The notes beneath the pieces were generated by a model. It saw only the letters and a list, made by a program, of their open reading frames with translations, did not search any database and had not been told where the DNA came from. DNA of 45,111 nucleotides from contig JAPHEE010000010.1 in NCBI GenBank assembly GCA_029259545.1, forward strand, positions 1 through 45,111, given 5' to 3'. Positions 16,604 through 24,636 of this stretch are shown here, one piece after another. Source of the DNA: Candidatus Alkanophaga volatiphilum. Its GTDB lineage: Archaea > Halobacteriota > Syntropharchaeia > Alkanophagales > B39-G2. Position 1 is the first letter of the stretch; every line of letters begins with the position of its first letter. The translations under genes were made by a program, and so were the position numbers.

Positions 16604-18060
16604 AACGCACCACCCCCTATAAGATACCTCACGCACTCATAGAGGTTCCCGACCAGCGACGAGGAGAGCGGCGGGAACAGGAAGAGGACGGAGAGGACTC
16701 CGATGACGAACAGCGGAACGTACAAGTAGCCGCTAATGCTTTTGCTCTTCAGCTCGGAGCGTGGGCGTCCGTAGAAGACTTTTCGGATCGTGTAGAAGCC
16801 GTACCAGCCGGAGAGTATGAAGATGAACACTATCGGGAGGATGTAAGCCAAGTTGAGTCCGAAGGCTTCGACGGCGCCCCTGAGGATGAAGAGCTCGCCG
16901 AGCATGCCGACCGTCAGGATGCCGGCGAGGTTCATGAAGCCGATGACGGCGGCGTTCGAAAGCTCGGGAACGTAGTCGTGCAGCCCGCCCATCCTCTCGA
17001 CGTCCCGCAGCCCGTAGAGGGCGATCAAGCCGCCGGCGCACATGAACAGGATGGACTTCCCGAAGGCGTGCGACATGTACTGGATGGCGACGCCCATCGT
17101 GCCGAAGACGCCGCCCACGCACAGCGCTATCAGAATGTATCCCATCTGCGAGATCGTCGAATATGCGAGCAGCCGCTTGAAATCCTTCTGCATGAAGACG
17201 GCGAAGCCCGCATAAATGCTCGTGAGCGCCGCGTATGCGAAAATCGGCGTCCGATACACGACGAAGAAGCTGGGGTCGACGAGCGAAATTCTCAGCATCA
17301 CGTAGCCCGCGAGCCCGACGGTCAGCGGACTCAGCAACGCGCTCACCGGCGTCGGCGCCTCTGCGTGCGCCCACGGGAGCCATATGTGCGGACCCAAGCC
17401 CGGAAGCTCGATGACCATGCCGAAGAAGATGAACGCCCACGCTACCGTGCTTATTTTATGGAGATGCATGAGCTCGTCGAGCGCCAGCGTCCCGCTCTCC
17501 GACGCTATCACCAAAAAGCCGACGAGCGTCAGGACGCCGGCGATCAGGCACCAGATGAAGTACAAAAGCCCTACCCACTGCCTGTTCCCGTAGCCGTAGA
17601 GATAAATCAGCAGGAACGCGGTAATCAGCATGATCTCAAGGAATACGTAAAGTAGCAACAAGTTGCCGCTGTGGACTATCCAAAGCATCGAAACTGCGTA
17701 AAGGTCGTATATGAAAATGTATTTCCTGAACTCCTTGCGTGGGTCGAGCCCCATCTCCTTAAAGCGGTGTTCCATGTAAGGGATTGCGTAGAGGGCGACC
17801 ATCGCCGAGACCGCACAGATGGACAGCGAGAACACCGCAGTTATCGCGTCCGAGAAAACGTAAAGCCGCCCTACCGGCGCGGGAAACCGCATCAGCGTGA
17901 CGTCAGCAGTGACGCCGCCGAAAAGTAGATAGAGCACGCCGAAGAACGGGACTGCGAAGGCGAGCGCCGTCAGATACGAGGCGGCTCTCGGCGGGAGCAG
18001 CGGCGCCACGAACGTTACGACCAGCGGGACGAGCAGGAAAAGGAGCAAAAGCTCGATCAT
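16600..18060 (-). CDS. fpoM: F420H2 dehydrogenase antiporter-like subunit FpoM
   Basis: The 486-residue NuoM homologue contains LPWAHAEAPTPVSALLSPLT, the family signature just before the discontinuous helix, and RLLAYSTISQMGYILIAL. ASESGTLALDELMHLH is the usual loop after the early helices. It is one of three antiporter-like pumps of the complex. ATG 18060 overlaps the fpoK stop as ATGA, and its own stop overlaps the fpoL start as GTGA. Confidence 0.93.
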   Translation of the reverse strand: MIELLLLFLLVPLVVTFVAPLLPPRAASYLTALAFAVPFFGVLYLLFGGVTADVTLMRFPAPVGRLYVFSDAITAVFSLSICAVSAMVALYAIPYMEHRFKEMGLDPRKEFRKYIFIYDLYAVSMLWIVHSGNLLLLYVFLEIMLITAFLLIYLYGYGNRQWVGLLYFIWCLIAGVLTLVGFLVIASESGTLALDELMHLHKISTVAWAFIFFGMVIELPGLGPHIWLPWAHAEAPTPVSALLSPLTVGLAGYVMLRISLVDPSFFVVYRTPIFAYAALTSIYAGFAVFMQKDFKRLLAYSTISQMGYILIALCVGGVFGTMGVAIQYMSHAFGKSILFMCAGGLIALYGLRDVERMGGLHDYVPELSNAAVIGFMNLAGILTVGMLGELFILRGAVEAFGLNLAYILPIVFIFILSGWYGFYTIRKVFYGRPRSELKSKSISGYLYVPLFVIGVLSVLFLFPPLSSSLVGNLYECVRYLIGGGAL

Positions 18061-18347
18061 CGCTCCTCACCTCCCACAACCACAGAGTCCACCAAGACAC
18101 TTTTTTTCTCCCTGTCGAAAAGGATAAGCGCCGCAATCAGAATTAGCAGCTCGCAGCTGCTGACGAAGATCGCGACGATGGCGATGCCTAGCGCGGTCTC
18201 GGGAGCCGCCGTGAACAATGGAATGAGCGTGAGGAAAACGGCGCCGAACATCAACTCTAACGAGACCAAAAGCCTTATCAAGTCCTTGCTGGAGACCGCT
18301 GTGAGGTATGCGATCAGCAATATCACGAGCGCAAGCACGTAAATCAA
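18057..18347 (-). CDS. fpoK: F420H2 dehydrogenase subunit FpoK
   Basis: A 96-residue protein with three membrane helices and the NuoK pattern: KDLIRLLVSLELMFGAVFL carries the conserved membrane Glu, and IVAIFVSSCELLILIAALIL the second. TTG at 18347 overlaps the fpoJ stop as TTGA and is the only start that keeps helix 1 complete, so a TTG start is likely genuine. Confidence 0.92.
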   Translation of the reverse strand: MIYVLALVILLIAYLTAVSSKDLIRLLVSLELMFGAVFLTLIPLFTAAPETALGIAIVAIFVSSCELLILIAALILFDREKKSVLVDSVVVGGEER

Positions 18348-18793
18348 CTACTAACACCCCCCATCAGCCTCAAAGCCGACAGCGCCACGAGTATGATGAG
18401 TGCGGCCATAGACGAAACCAGTAGGAGGAGGTCCGGAGTCAGTGTCAGCTCGAAGCCTGCTGCCGTCGCCTGCGAAGCGTGTTGCGTCAGCAAGTAATAA
18501 GCTGCTGAAAACGCCGCTACAGCGGTGAAAACAGCCCAGCGTGGCGAGAACTGCCTTTCTGCCTCGCGTCGGTATGTCGCAGCAAGTACTATCGTGACCA
18601 TTCCGATGGCGCCGACAAATATGAATATCATCAATATGGAGACCGCTTGAAGCTGGAAGACCGCGTAGAGTGCAGCAATTAAAATCATGGTTGCTGACAT
18701 GAAGACTACAGCATAGAAATTGTCTCTGGTGAGCAGGACACCGAGTGCAAACAGGACGGTAAAGACCGCAAGCGCTAGGAGGACGGCTCCCAT
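18344..18793 (-). CDS. fpoJ: F420H2 dehydrogenase subunit FpoJ
   Basis: A protein of about 149 residues in the NuoJ position, with five predicted membrane helices. AVVFMSATMILIAALYAVFQ and ILMIFIFVGAIGMVTIVLAA are typical of the NuoJ third-helix region. It is the first gene of the operon and opens the J-K-M-L-N-A order known from Archaeoglobus fqo. ATG 18793 is preferred over the TTG just before it. The TATA box at 18818-18828 places transcription start within a few bases of the ATG. In some methanogens J is split in two. Here it is one chain. Confidence 0.88.
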   Translation of the reverse strand: MGAVLLALAVFTVLFALGVLLTRDNFYAVVFMSATMILIAALYAVFQLQAVSILMIFIFVGAIGMVTIVLAATYRREAERQFSPRWAVFTAVAAFSAAYYLLTQHASQATAAGFELTLTPDLLLLVSSMAALIILVALSALRLMGGVSS

Positions 18794-18830
18794 CAAACCA
18801 ATGGATCCTCAAGGCAAGTTTAAAAAGCTT
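18794..18830 (-). promoter_or_regulatory. Promoter of the fpo operon
   Basis: On the minus strand GCTTTTTAAAC (18818-18828) is a good archaeal TATA box centred about 27 nt before the fpoJ start, with purine-rich AGAAAGC upstream as a possible BRE. The spacing implies a leaderless transcript covering all eleven following genes, none separated by more than 10 nt. Confidence 0.6.
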
Positions 18831-18924
18831 TCTATTTTTCCTTCAAAGTGGGCACGGTTCCCTCGGTGGGACTCCCCCAAACTTTTTTAGTCTCCTCCAC
18901 AATTAGAGGAGAGGGAGATGCGGG

Positions 18925-19923
18925 ATGCGTAAACGTGCATTGGTCATCGGGATTGTCGCTGCGGTCGTCGTGATGGTCGCTGCGGTTTACATCCACGTGC
19001 ACCGTCAAGCGCTAATACCTATCTCAACGCCGTCCCTAACTCCCACCCCGTATCCGGCTCCGACTGCGATACAGGTGCGGGTGGGAACGCTGCCCGATGA
19101 TGACGCTTTGCCGCTTTTCGTCGCGAGAGACGAGGGAATCTTCGAGAGATATGGGCTGAGCGTCGAGCTTATGCCGTTCCACAGCGCATTCGAACGTGAC
19201 GCCGCTCTGACTGCCGGGGAAATAGAAGCCTCGATCAGCGACCCCATAGCGGTTATTCTGATGCAGGCGGCGGGCATCGATGTCAAAATCGTAGGCGTTG
19301 AGATGGGTAAGGATCCGGAGCTCGGCGGCTTTTGCATCGTTGCAGCCCCTGGCTCTGACATAAAAACCGTCGAGGACTTGGAAGGGAAAACGATCGCTAT
19401 TTCCAGAAACACGATCATAGACTTCGTGACGGACAAGATGCTCGGGGACGTGGATGCGAAGCGTATTGACGTTAAGAAGATGCCAGAGCGCGTCCAGATG
19501 CTGATAAGCGGCGATGTCGATGCGGCGACGCTTCCGGACGTTCTTGCGAGGTATGCAATGTGTCAGAACGCGACGCTGGTGGCTTCTGAAAACACATTCG
19601 GCGGAAACTTGAGCTTCACCGTGACGGTCTTCCGTGGCGACTTCGTGAACGAGAATCCAGAAGCTGTGAGGAAATTCATAAAAGCTTATGGAGAGGCTGT
19701 CAATATGATAAATACGAATCCTGAAGCCTACAAGGAGCTGGCGGTGGAGGTTGCGAAAATCCCTGAGGAGGTTGTCACCGAATATTCCGTGCCGTTCTTC
19801 CCACCACCGCAGCCGTATCCTGAGACGTTCAGAAACAACTTTGAGGAAGTTGTGGCGTGGGCGCTCAACAAAGGGCTCATAAAGGATGAGATAGCGTTCG
19901 AAGACTGCGTGTGGGTGGCGTAG
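18925..19923 (+). CDS. NitT/TauT-type ABC transporter substrate-binding protein, membrane anchored
   Basis: The 332-residue protein begins with a single N-terminal membrane helix (RALVIGIVAAVVVMVAAVYI), then a Thr/Pro linker (PISTPSLTPTPYPAPT), then a periplasmic-binding fold: VRVGTLPDDDALPLFVARDE, DVKIVGVEMG, DIKTVEDLEGKTIAIS, SGDVDAATLPDVLA. This matches the NMT1/SsuA/TauA group that delivers small organic ligands (taurine, sulfonates, thiamine precursors, others). It probably sits tethered to the outer face of the membrane. It heads a five-gene same-strand run with an ATPase, a permease and two radical-SAM proteins. The ligand is unknown. ATG 18925 is preceded by GAGGGAGATGCGGG. Confidence 0.8.
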   Translation: MRKRALVIGIVAAVVVMVAAVYIHVHRQALIPISTPSLTPTPYPAPTAIQVRVGTLPDDDALPLFVARDEGIFERYGLSVELMPFHSAFERDAALTAGEIEASISDPIAVILMQAAGIDVKIVGVEMGKDPELGGFCIVAAPGSDIKTVEDLEGKTIAISRNTIIDFVTDKMLGDVDAKRIDVKKMPERVQMLISGDVDAATLPDVLARYAMCQNATLVASENTFGGNLSFTVTVFRGDFVNENPEAVRKFIKAYGEAVNMINTNPEAYKELAVEVAKIPEEVVTEYSVPFFPPPQPYPETFRNNFEEVVAWALNKGLIKDEIAFEDCVWVA

Positions 19924-19928
19924 CGGTA

Positions 19929-20660
19929 ATGCTGGAGGTTATGAGGCTACGCAAGGTCTACGAGGACGGTACCGAGGCGTTACGTGAGGTGAGTTTCTCG
20001 GTCGGTGAGGGCGAGACCTGCTCGATCATCGGACCTTCTGGTTGCGGGAAGACCACGCTCCTCCTCATACTCGCAGGGCTTTTGAAGCCCACGGCGGGCG
20101 AAGTCTGGTTGAACGGCGAGCGAATCACGGGACCGCGTCGGGAAATGGCATTAATCCTGCAGGACTTCGGACTTTTCCCTTGGAAAACGGTTTATGAGAA
20201 CGTCGCTCTCGGCTTGAAGCTGCGGGGCTGCGAAGATCGCGACTTCGTACTCGAACTGCTGCGTAGGCTCGGACTCGCGGGCTTTGAGCAACATTACCCC
20301 AAACAGCTTTCAGGTGGCATGCAGCAGCGGGTAGCAATCGCTCGTGCGCTCGCTTTGCGTCCTAAGATCTTACTATGCGACGAGCCCTTCTCATCGCTTG
20401 ACGCCCTTACAAGGGAGAGCATGCAGAACTTCATGCTCGAACTTTGGCACTCTGGCGTAACTTTCGTGCTTGTCACGCACAATATCGAAGAGGCGGTGTT
20501 CCTCGGTCGTAAGATTGTGGTTTTGAGCCGCCGCCCGGCGGAGGTCGTCAAGATATTGGAGAATCCGAGAGCAGGCGACCCGTTATATAGGAGTGAGGAG
20601 GACTTTTTTGAGAAATGCAGAGAGGTTCGGGGGATATTACGAGACGTTTTGGAGGGTTAA
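19929..20660 (+). CDS. NitT/TauT-type ABC transporter ATP-binding protein
   Basis: A complete ABC ATPase of about 243 residues: Walker A IIGPSGCGKTTLLL, Q-loop LILQDFGLFPWKTVYENV, signature LSGGMQQRVAIARAL, Walker B ILLCDEPFSSLDALT and the switch His in LVTHNIEEAVFL. FPWKTVxENV after the Q-loop is typical of nitrate/sulfonate/taurine importers. The open frame runs to GTG 19911 within the previous gene, but ATG 19929 (MLEVMRLRKVYEDG) begins the domain cleanly. The gene follows the binding protein by 5 nt and overlaps the permease by 46 nt. Confidence 0.9.
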   Translation: MLEVMRLRKVYEDGTEALREVSFSVGEGETCSIIGPSGCGKTTLLLILAGLLKPTAGEVWLNGERITGPRREMALILQDFGLFPWKTVYENVALGLKLRGCEDRDFVLELLRRLGLAGFEQHYPKQLSGGMQQRVAIARALALRPKILLCDEPFSSLDALTRESMQNFMLELWHSGVTFVLVTHNIEEAVFLGRKIVVLSRRPAEVVKILENPRAGDPLYRSEEDFFEKCREVRGILRDVLEG

Positions 20661-21367
20661 TTGCCGTTGTCGCCCTTCTTGCAATCTGGGAACTTGCCTC
20701 CTTGCTTCTGCGTTCGGTAGCGCTGCCCTCGCCACTAGAGGTCTGCGTTTCGCTTTTTAAAATGGGAGACACCCTGCTTATACACCTGCTTGCGAGCGCG
20801 CTTCGTGTCGTTTACGCTTTGTCGCTTGCGCTTTCGCTTGCAGTTCCGCTTGGCCTCCTCAGCAAAGAAAAGCAGGTCGATCGCCTCCTCTCTCCCATAA
20901 TATACCTGCTTTATCCGATCCCACACATCGTTCTACTACCTTTGATAATCATGATCTTCGGCATCGGCGAGGCGTCTAAAGTCTTCATGATCGCAATGAT
21001 AGTGTTCTTCCAGATACTGGTGACGACGAGGGACGCCTCCAAAAGCATCAGCGAATACTACATATACTCATTGCGCTCCTTGGGCGCGAGCAAGATGGAC
21101 GTTTACAAGCACGTGATCTTCCCAGCATGCCTTCCGAAGGTCATGACCGCCCTCAGGATAAGCGTCGGCACTTCCATCGCCGTCCTGTTCTTCGTGGAGT
21201 CCATAGCGACGAGCAAAGGATTGGGCTACCTTATCCTCGACTGCTGGAGCCGCATGGACTTCGCAGCCATGTATGCGGCGATGCTCACGATGGCGGCGCT
21301 CGGCTTCGCCCTTTACATGACCCTCGAAAAGGTCGAAAAGAAGCTCTGCAGATGGGTGTATCTCTAA
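20615..21367 (+). CDS. NitT/TauT-type ABC transporter permease
   Basis: A 250-residue protein with about six membrane segments and the EAA loop SLRSLGASKMDVYKHVIFPA, followed by LPKVMTALRISVGTSIAVLF, which contacts the ATPase. IPHIVLLPLIIMIFGIGEASK is the standard stretch of this permease family. The ATG at 20615 lies inside the ATPase gene. The next gene begins 51 nt downstream after a purine-rich GGAGGGGGTTGAG, so the transporter and the radical-SAM genes may be one transcript. Confidence 0.9.
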   Translation: MQRGSGDITRRFGGLIAVVALLAIWELASLLLRSVALPSPLEVCVSLFKMGDTLLIHLLASALRVVYALSLALSLAVPLGLLSKEKQVDRLLSPIIYLLYPIPHIVLLPLIIMIFGIGEASKVFMIAMIVFFQILVTTRDASKSISEYYIYSLRSLGASKMDVYKHVIFPACLPKVMTALRISVGTSIAVLFFVESIATSKGLGYLILDCWSRMDFAAMYAAMLTMAALGFALYMTLEKVEKKLCRWVYL

Positions 21368-21418
21368 GTGTCATCGTCATAGAAAGATATTTGACTGGTC
21401 GGGACGGAGGGGGTTGAG

Positions 21419-22489
21419 ATGGAAGCGTTCAAAGCGTGGCTCAGGGAGCACGAGGAAGATTTCTTTGCGAACGACACAGTCGGGCTTGGCTGTTTCAGCT
21501 ACCAGCCCGGGGAAGTCGTATGGGCGGTGACAAGACGCTGCAATCTCAATTGCATGCACTGCTCGATAAGCGAGGCGGAAACGACGGAGCTAAGCACTGA
21601 AGAGGGCTTTTCGCTGATAGAGGACGCCGCAAAGCTCGGCGCCGTCAAATTTGCGTTCACTGGCGGCGAGCCTTTAGTGCGAAGAGATATCTTCGAGCTT
21701 GTTGAGTACGCAGCGTCCTACGACATGCAGGTCGTGATGGCGACGAACGGCACTCTGATAGATGAAGACGTTGCGAGCCGCCTGAAGAAAGCAGGGCTTT
21801 ACAGGGCGGCGATAAGCATTGACGGTATCGGCGCTGCTCATGATGAATTCAGGGGCGTCAAAGGAGCATTCGATGCGATGATGCGGGGCGTCAACGCCTG
21901 TAAGAAAGTGGGGCTCAGGGTACAGTTCCTGACCACAGTCTCTAAGATAAATTTGAAGGAGATTCCAAAAATCATGGATCTTGCAAACCGCTTGCAGGTG
22001 GACCGCATTTACCTAGTTGCGCTGATTGCCGTTGGGCGTGGTCGCCAGATCTCGGACGCCTGTCTTTCCGCCGATGAAATGGAACAGTTCTTCAGACTCG
22101 TGCTTGAGCGGCAGATGAAAACAAACGTCTGGCTGAAGCCTATTTGCATGCCGCAGTTCTGGGCATTTCTTGAGGCAGAGGGCTTGTGCGGCGCCGCCGA
22201 CCGTAAGTTCGTAGGGTGCACCGCTGGCATCACCCGATTCCACATCTTCCCGAACGGCGATGTTGCCCCTTGCGCATATCTCCCATTAAAAGTCGGGAAC
22301 GTTCACAGCGAACGCTTCACGAAAATCATCGAAAAGGCAGAACTTTTCCAAAAGTTCAGGAACAGAGAGATTAAAGGGAGGTGCGGCAGCTGTGAACATC
22401 GCTTTTCGTGCGGCGGCTGCCGCTCACGGGCTTTCGCCGCCTTCAAAGACCCGCTTGCCGAAGACCCAGTTTGCTTTCTGCGGTCCTAG
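21419..22489 (+). CDS. Radical-SAM/SPASM protein 1 (AhbC/AhbD/NirJ-like family)
   Basis: The radical-SAM cluster motif is CNLNCMHC (C41, C45, C48), followed by the SAM-contact FTGGEPL. The C-terminal SPASM domain has seven cysteines: C267, C285 (C-x12-G-x4-C around FPNGD), C322, C325, C331, C334 and a last C352, with GGCRSRAFAAFKDPLAEDPVC at the end. The ending GGCRxRAxA...LAEDPxC is characteristic of the group containing AhbC and AhbD (alternative heme synthesis) and NirJ, but also of many uncharacterised members. It likely holds three [4Fe-4S] clusters or two plus one. It directly precedes a paralogue and follows an ABC importer. The substrate could be a tetrapyrrole or the imported ligand. 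Confidence 0.8.
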   Translation: MEAFKAWLREHEEDFFANDTVGLGCFSYQPGEVVWAVTRRCNLNCMHCSISEAETTELSTEEGFSLIEDAAKLGAVKFAFTGGEPLVRRDIFELVEYAASYDMQVVMATNGTLIDEDVASRLKKAGLYRAAISIDGIGAAHDEFRGVKGAFDAMMRGVNACKKVGLRVQFLTTVSKINLKEIPKIMDLANRLQVDRIYLVALIAVGRGRQISDACLSADEMEQFFRLVLERQMKTNVWLKPICMPQFWAFLEAEGLCGAADRKFVGCTAGITRFHIFPNGDVAPCAYLPLKVGNVHSERFTKIIEKAELFQKFRNREIKGRCGSCEHRFSCGGCRSRAFAAFKDPLAEDPVCFLRS

Positions 22490-23536
22490 GTGGTGGGAAT
22501 CATCGCGCCTAAGAACGTGTCGAGAAACGTCTATGTGAACTGGAATGTGACAAGAGCATGTAACTTGCGGTGTAAGCACTGTTACTTCTCGTCAGGCGAA
22601 CAAATGCCTTCAGAACTCGGTACTGAGGAAGGCTTCTCGCTCCTTGAGGAAATAAGAAGGACGTTCGGGAGAACGAGAGTGACGCTCGGCGGCGGCGAGC
22701 CCCTAATGCGAAAGGACATCTTCGAGCTTGTATCCTACGGCAGCGATCTCTCGCTCTCGATGTCGCTGGCGACGAACGGCGTGCTCCTCGATGAGGACGC
22801 CGCGGTGCGGCTCAAACGTGCAGGGCTCGAAGAAGTCATAGTTCCGATAGATGGCATCAAAAAAACGCATGACGAGCTTCGGGGCGCAGGCGCGTTCGAT
22901 GCCGCGCTAAAAGCTGCGAGGAACGCCAAGAAGGCGGGGCTCGAACTCGTCATTGATCCTTGCATCTCAGCAAAGAACTATATGGAGCTCTCTCAAATAT
23001 TGGACCTTTGCGAGGAGCTTGGGGCAAGGCAGTGCAGAGTTTTCCATTACGTTTCGCTCGGTAGAGGAAAAGAGCGGCTTTCTGAGGCGGAGCTGGACGA
23101 AAAGCTATATGTTTGGAGCCTTTATCGTCTTTACGAGGAGCAGGGACGGCGTCGAAGTCTTGAAATCTGCACGACGCAAGCCTGCCAGTATTGGGTGCTA
23201 TTGCGTCGTAAGTTCGAGGAAGGCAGATTCGTTCCGGAGTTTTTCTTCAGGGAGGCGCCAGGGTGTCGTGCTGGAATTGCGATGCTCTGCGTGAAGCCCG
23301 ACGGCGCCGTGACGCCGTGCCCGTTGCTCGATGTCACGGTCGGCAACGTGCGGGAGGCGTCGCTGAGGGCGCTCTGGCGTTCCGAAGTTTTCGAGAAGCT
23401 GCGGCGGCGAGCCGTCGGGGGGCGGTGCGGGGCGTGCAAGCATAGAACGGTCTGCGGCGGCTGCAGGGCTCGTGCGCTCGCCCGCCACGGCGACGTCCTC
23501 GCAGAGGATCCGCTCTGCGGCTTTTTTGAGGCTTAG
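22490..23536 (+). CDS. Radical-SAM/SPASM protein 2 (AhbC/AhbD/NirJ-like family)
   Basis: A 348-residue paralogue of the preceding gene, with CNLRCKHC as the cluster motif, GGGEPLMRKDIF, and a SPASM domain ending CGACKHRTVCGGC then RARALARHGDVLAEDPLC. The start is one of two consecutive GTGs immediately after the previous TAG, so the two are translationally coupled. Adjacent radical-SAM pairs occur for AhbC+AhbD in heme-making archaea and sulfate reducers, making that the leading guess, but neither ahbA/B nor other heme genes are adjacent and hemC is 18 kb away. A peptide or cofactor maturation role is equally open. Confidence 0.8.
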   Translation: MVGIIAPKNVSRNVYVNWNVTRACNLRCKHCYFSSGEQMPSELGTEEGFSLLEEIRRTFGRTRVTLGGGEPLMRKDIFELVSYGSDLSLSMSLATNGVLLDEDAAVRLKRAGLEEVIVPIDGIKKTHDELRGAGAFDAALKAARNAKKAGLELVIDPCISAKNYMELSQILDLCEELGARQCRVFHYVSLGRGKERLSEAELDEKLYVWSLYRLYEEQGRRRSLEICTTQACQYWVLLRRKFEEGRFVPEFFFREAPGCRAGIAMLCVKPDGAVTPCPLLDVTVGNVREASLRALWRSEVFEKLRRRAVGGRCGACKHRTVCGGCRARALARHGDVLAEDPLCGFFEA

Positions 23537-23585
23537 CGGGCGACGGCGGGCGGCGGACGGGGGCGCAGCGGCTGGGCGGTGAATG

Positions 23586-24566
23586 CTACTCGGCACGCAC
23601 CCCGGCAGCCCGCACCGCGCTTTCGAGCTTCTCGGCGATGACGTCGGGGATGCGCAGGAGCTTCCTCTTTGCGAGCCTCCTTTTCGCATCCGTCTCCTCA
23701 AGCGGGTCGAGGCAAGCTTTCGCCTTCTCTATGAATTCGGTGAACAGGTCGAGGGAGTATTTGATGGAGCCCAGGTCCGTGAGCAGCTTCCGCATTTTCA
23801 GGAGCGTGTCGGCGTCCACACGCCCTCGGGAAAGAGATTTCAGTATGAACTCTCTCTCCTCACGGCTCGCCCGGTTCAGGGCGTGGATCACGACTATGGT
23901 CTTCTCGCCGTTTCGTATGTCGAGTCCTGGGGGCGTCTCGGCATCGGGGTCTCCGAGGATGTCGATGACATCGTCTTGGATCTGGTAGGCGATGCCGAGC
24001 ATCCTGCCGAACTCCCGAAGCCGCCGGATCTCGGCTTCGCCGCCGCCGCCGAGGACGGCGCCCGCCTCCGCGCTCGCAGCGAACGAGGATGCGGTTTTGA
24101 GCTCCGCCACCCTGATGTAATCGTCCTCGGAGGCGTTTTCGGCGTGCCTGAGCGAGAACTCCATGTACTGCCCGACGGCGATGTCCAAGACGGCTTTCGA
24201 GACGAGAGCCATGACCTCCGAGCCGCACCTCGCAAGCATCCCGCAGGAGAGGGCGAAGAGCATGTCCCCCAAGATTATCGCTTTTTTCCCGTGCTCTGCG
24301 AACGCCGTGGGCGCCCTCCGGCGTACCGTGTTTTCGTCGATGATGTCGTCGTGGATCAGGGATGCGTTGTGGACGAGCTCGATGGCGATGGCAGCCGGCA
24401 GCGCATCCTCACGGTCGCCGCCGACGGCTTCCGCCGCGAGGATGCAGATGAGCGGGCGCAGCCTCTTCCCCCCTCTGACGTAGGCGAGAACCTCCCCAAA
24501 GCCCCCCCTGAGGGCTTCCGACAGCCTGCTCTCGAAGTATTCCGTCTCCTCTTCGAGCCCTTTCAT
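23586..24566 (-). CDS. Polyprenyl (geranylgeranyl/farnesyl) diphosphate synthase
   Basis: A trans-isoprenyl diphosphate synthase with the first Asp-rich motif HDDIIDENTVRRR, the GGKRLRP opening, and the second motif YQIQDDVIDILGD, plus the KT and GQ landmarks (ELKTASSFAASAE; GQYMEF). The bulky residues before the first motif (NASLIHDD) suggest a medium-chain product, GGPP or similar, but length cannot be fixed by eye. ATG 24566 (MKGLEEE) is about 30 nt after a TATA-like TTTAAAC on the minus strand. The TTG four codons earlier is an alternative. It is followed across a 50-nt gap by the convergent radical-SAM pair and preceded by the UbiA gene, which reads the same way. It supplies prenyl chains for lipids or a quinone. 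Confidence 0.88.
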   Translation of the reverse strand: MKGLEEETEYFESRLSEALRGGFGEVLAYVRGGKRLRPLICILAAEAVGGDREDALPAAIAIELVHNASLIHDDIIDENTVRRRAPTAFAEHGKKAIILGDMLFALSCGMLARCGSEVMALVSKAVLDIAVGQYMEFSLRHAENASEDDYIRVAELKTASSFAASAEAGAVLGGGGEAEIRRLREFGRMLGIAYQIQDDVIDILGDPDAETPPGLDIRNGEKTIVVIHALNRASREEREFILKSLSRGRVDADTLLKMRKLLTDLGSIKYSLDLFTEFIEKAKACLDPLEETDAKRRLAKRKLLRIPDVIAEKLESAVRAAGVRAE

Positions 24567-24636
24567 CTCGCAGCCCAACTATTGTGGTCGTTCGTGTTTA
24601 AATCATTGCTGTTTTGCGAGTTATTCAGGTGCTTAT

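Noticed and set aside
15138-17655. Long charged frames overlapping fpoL and fpoM
   Set aside because: They are opposite-strand or shifted shadows with Arg/His/Asp-rich unnatural composition. The membrane proteins are clear.
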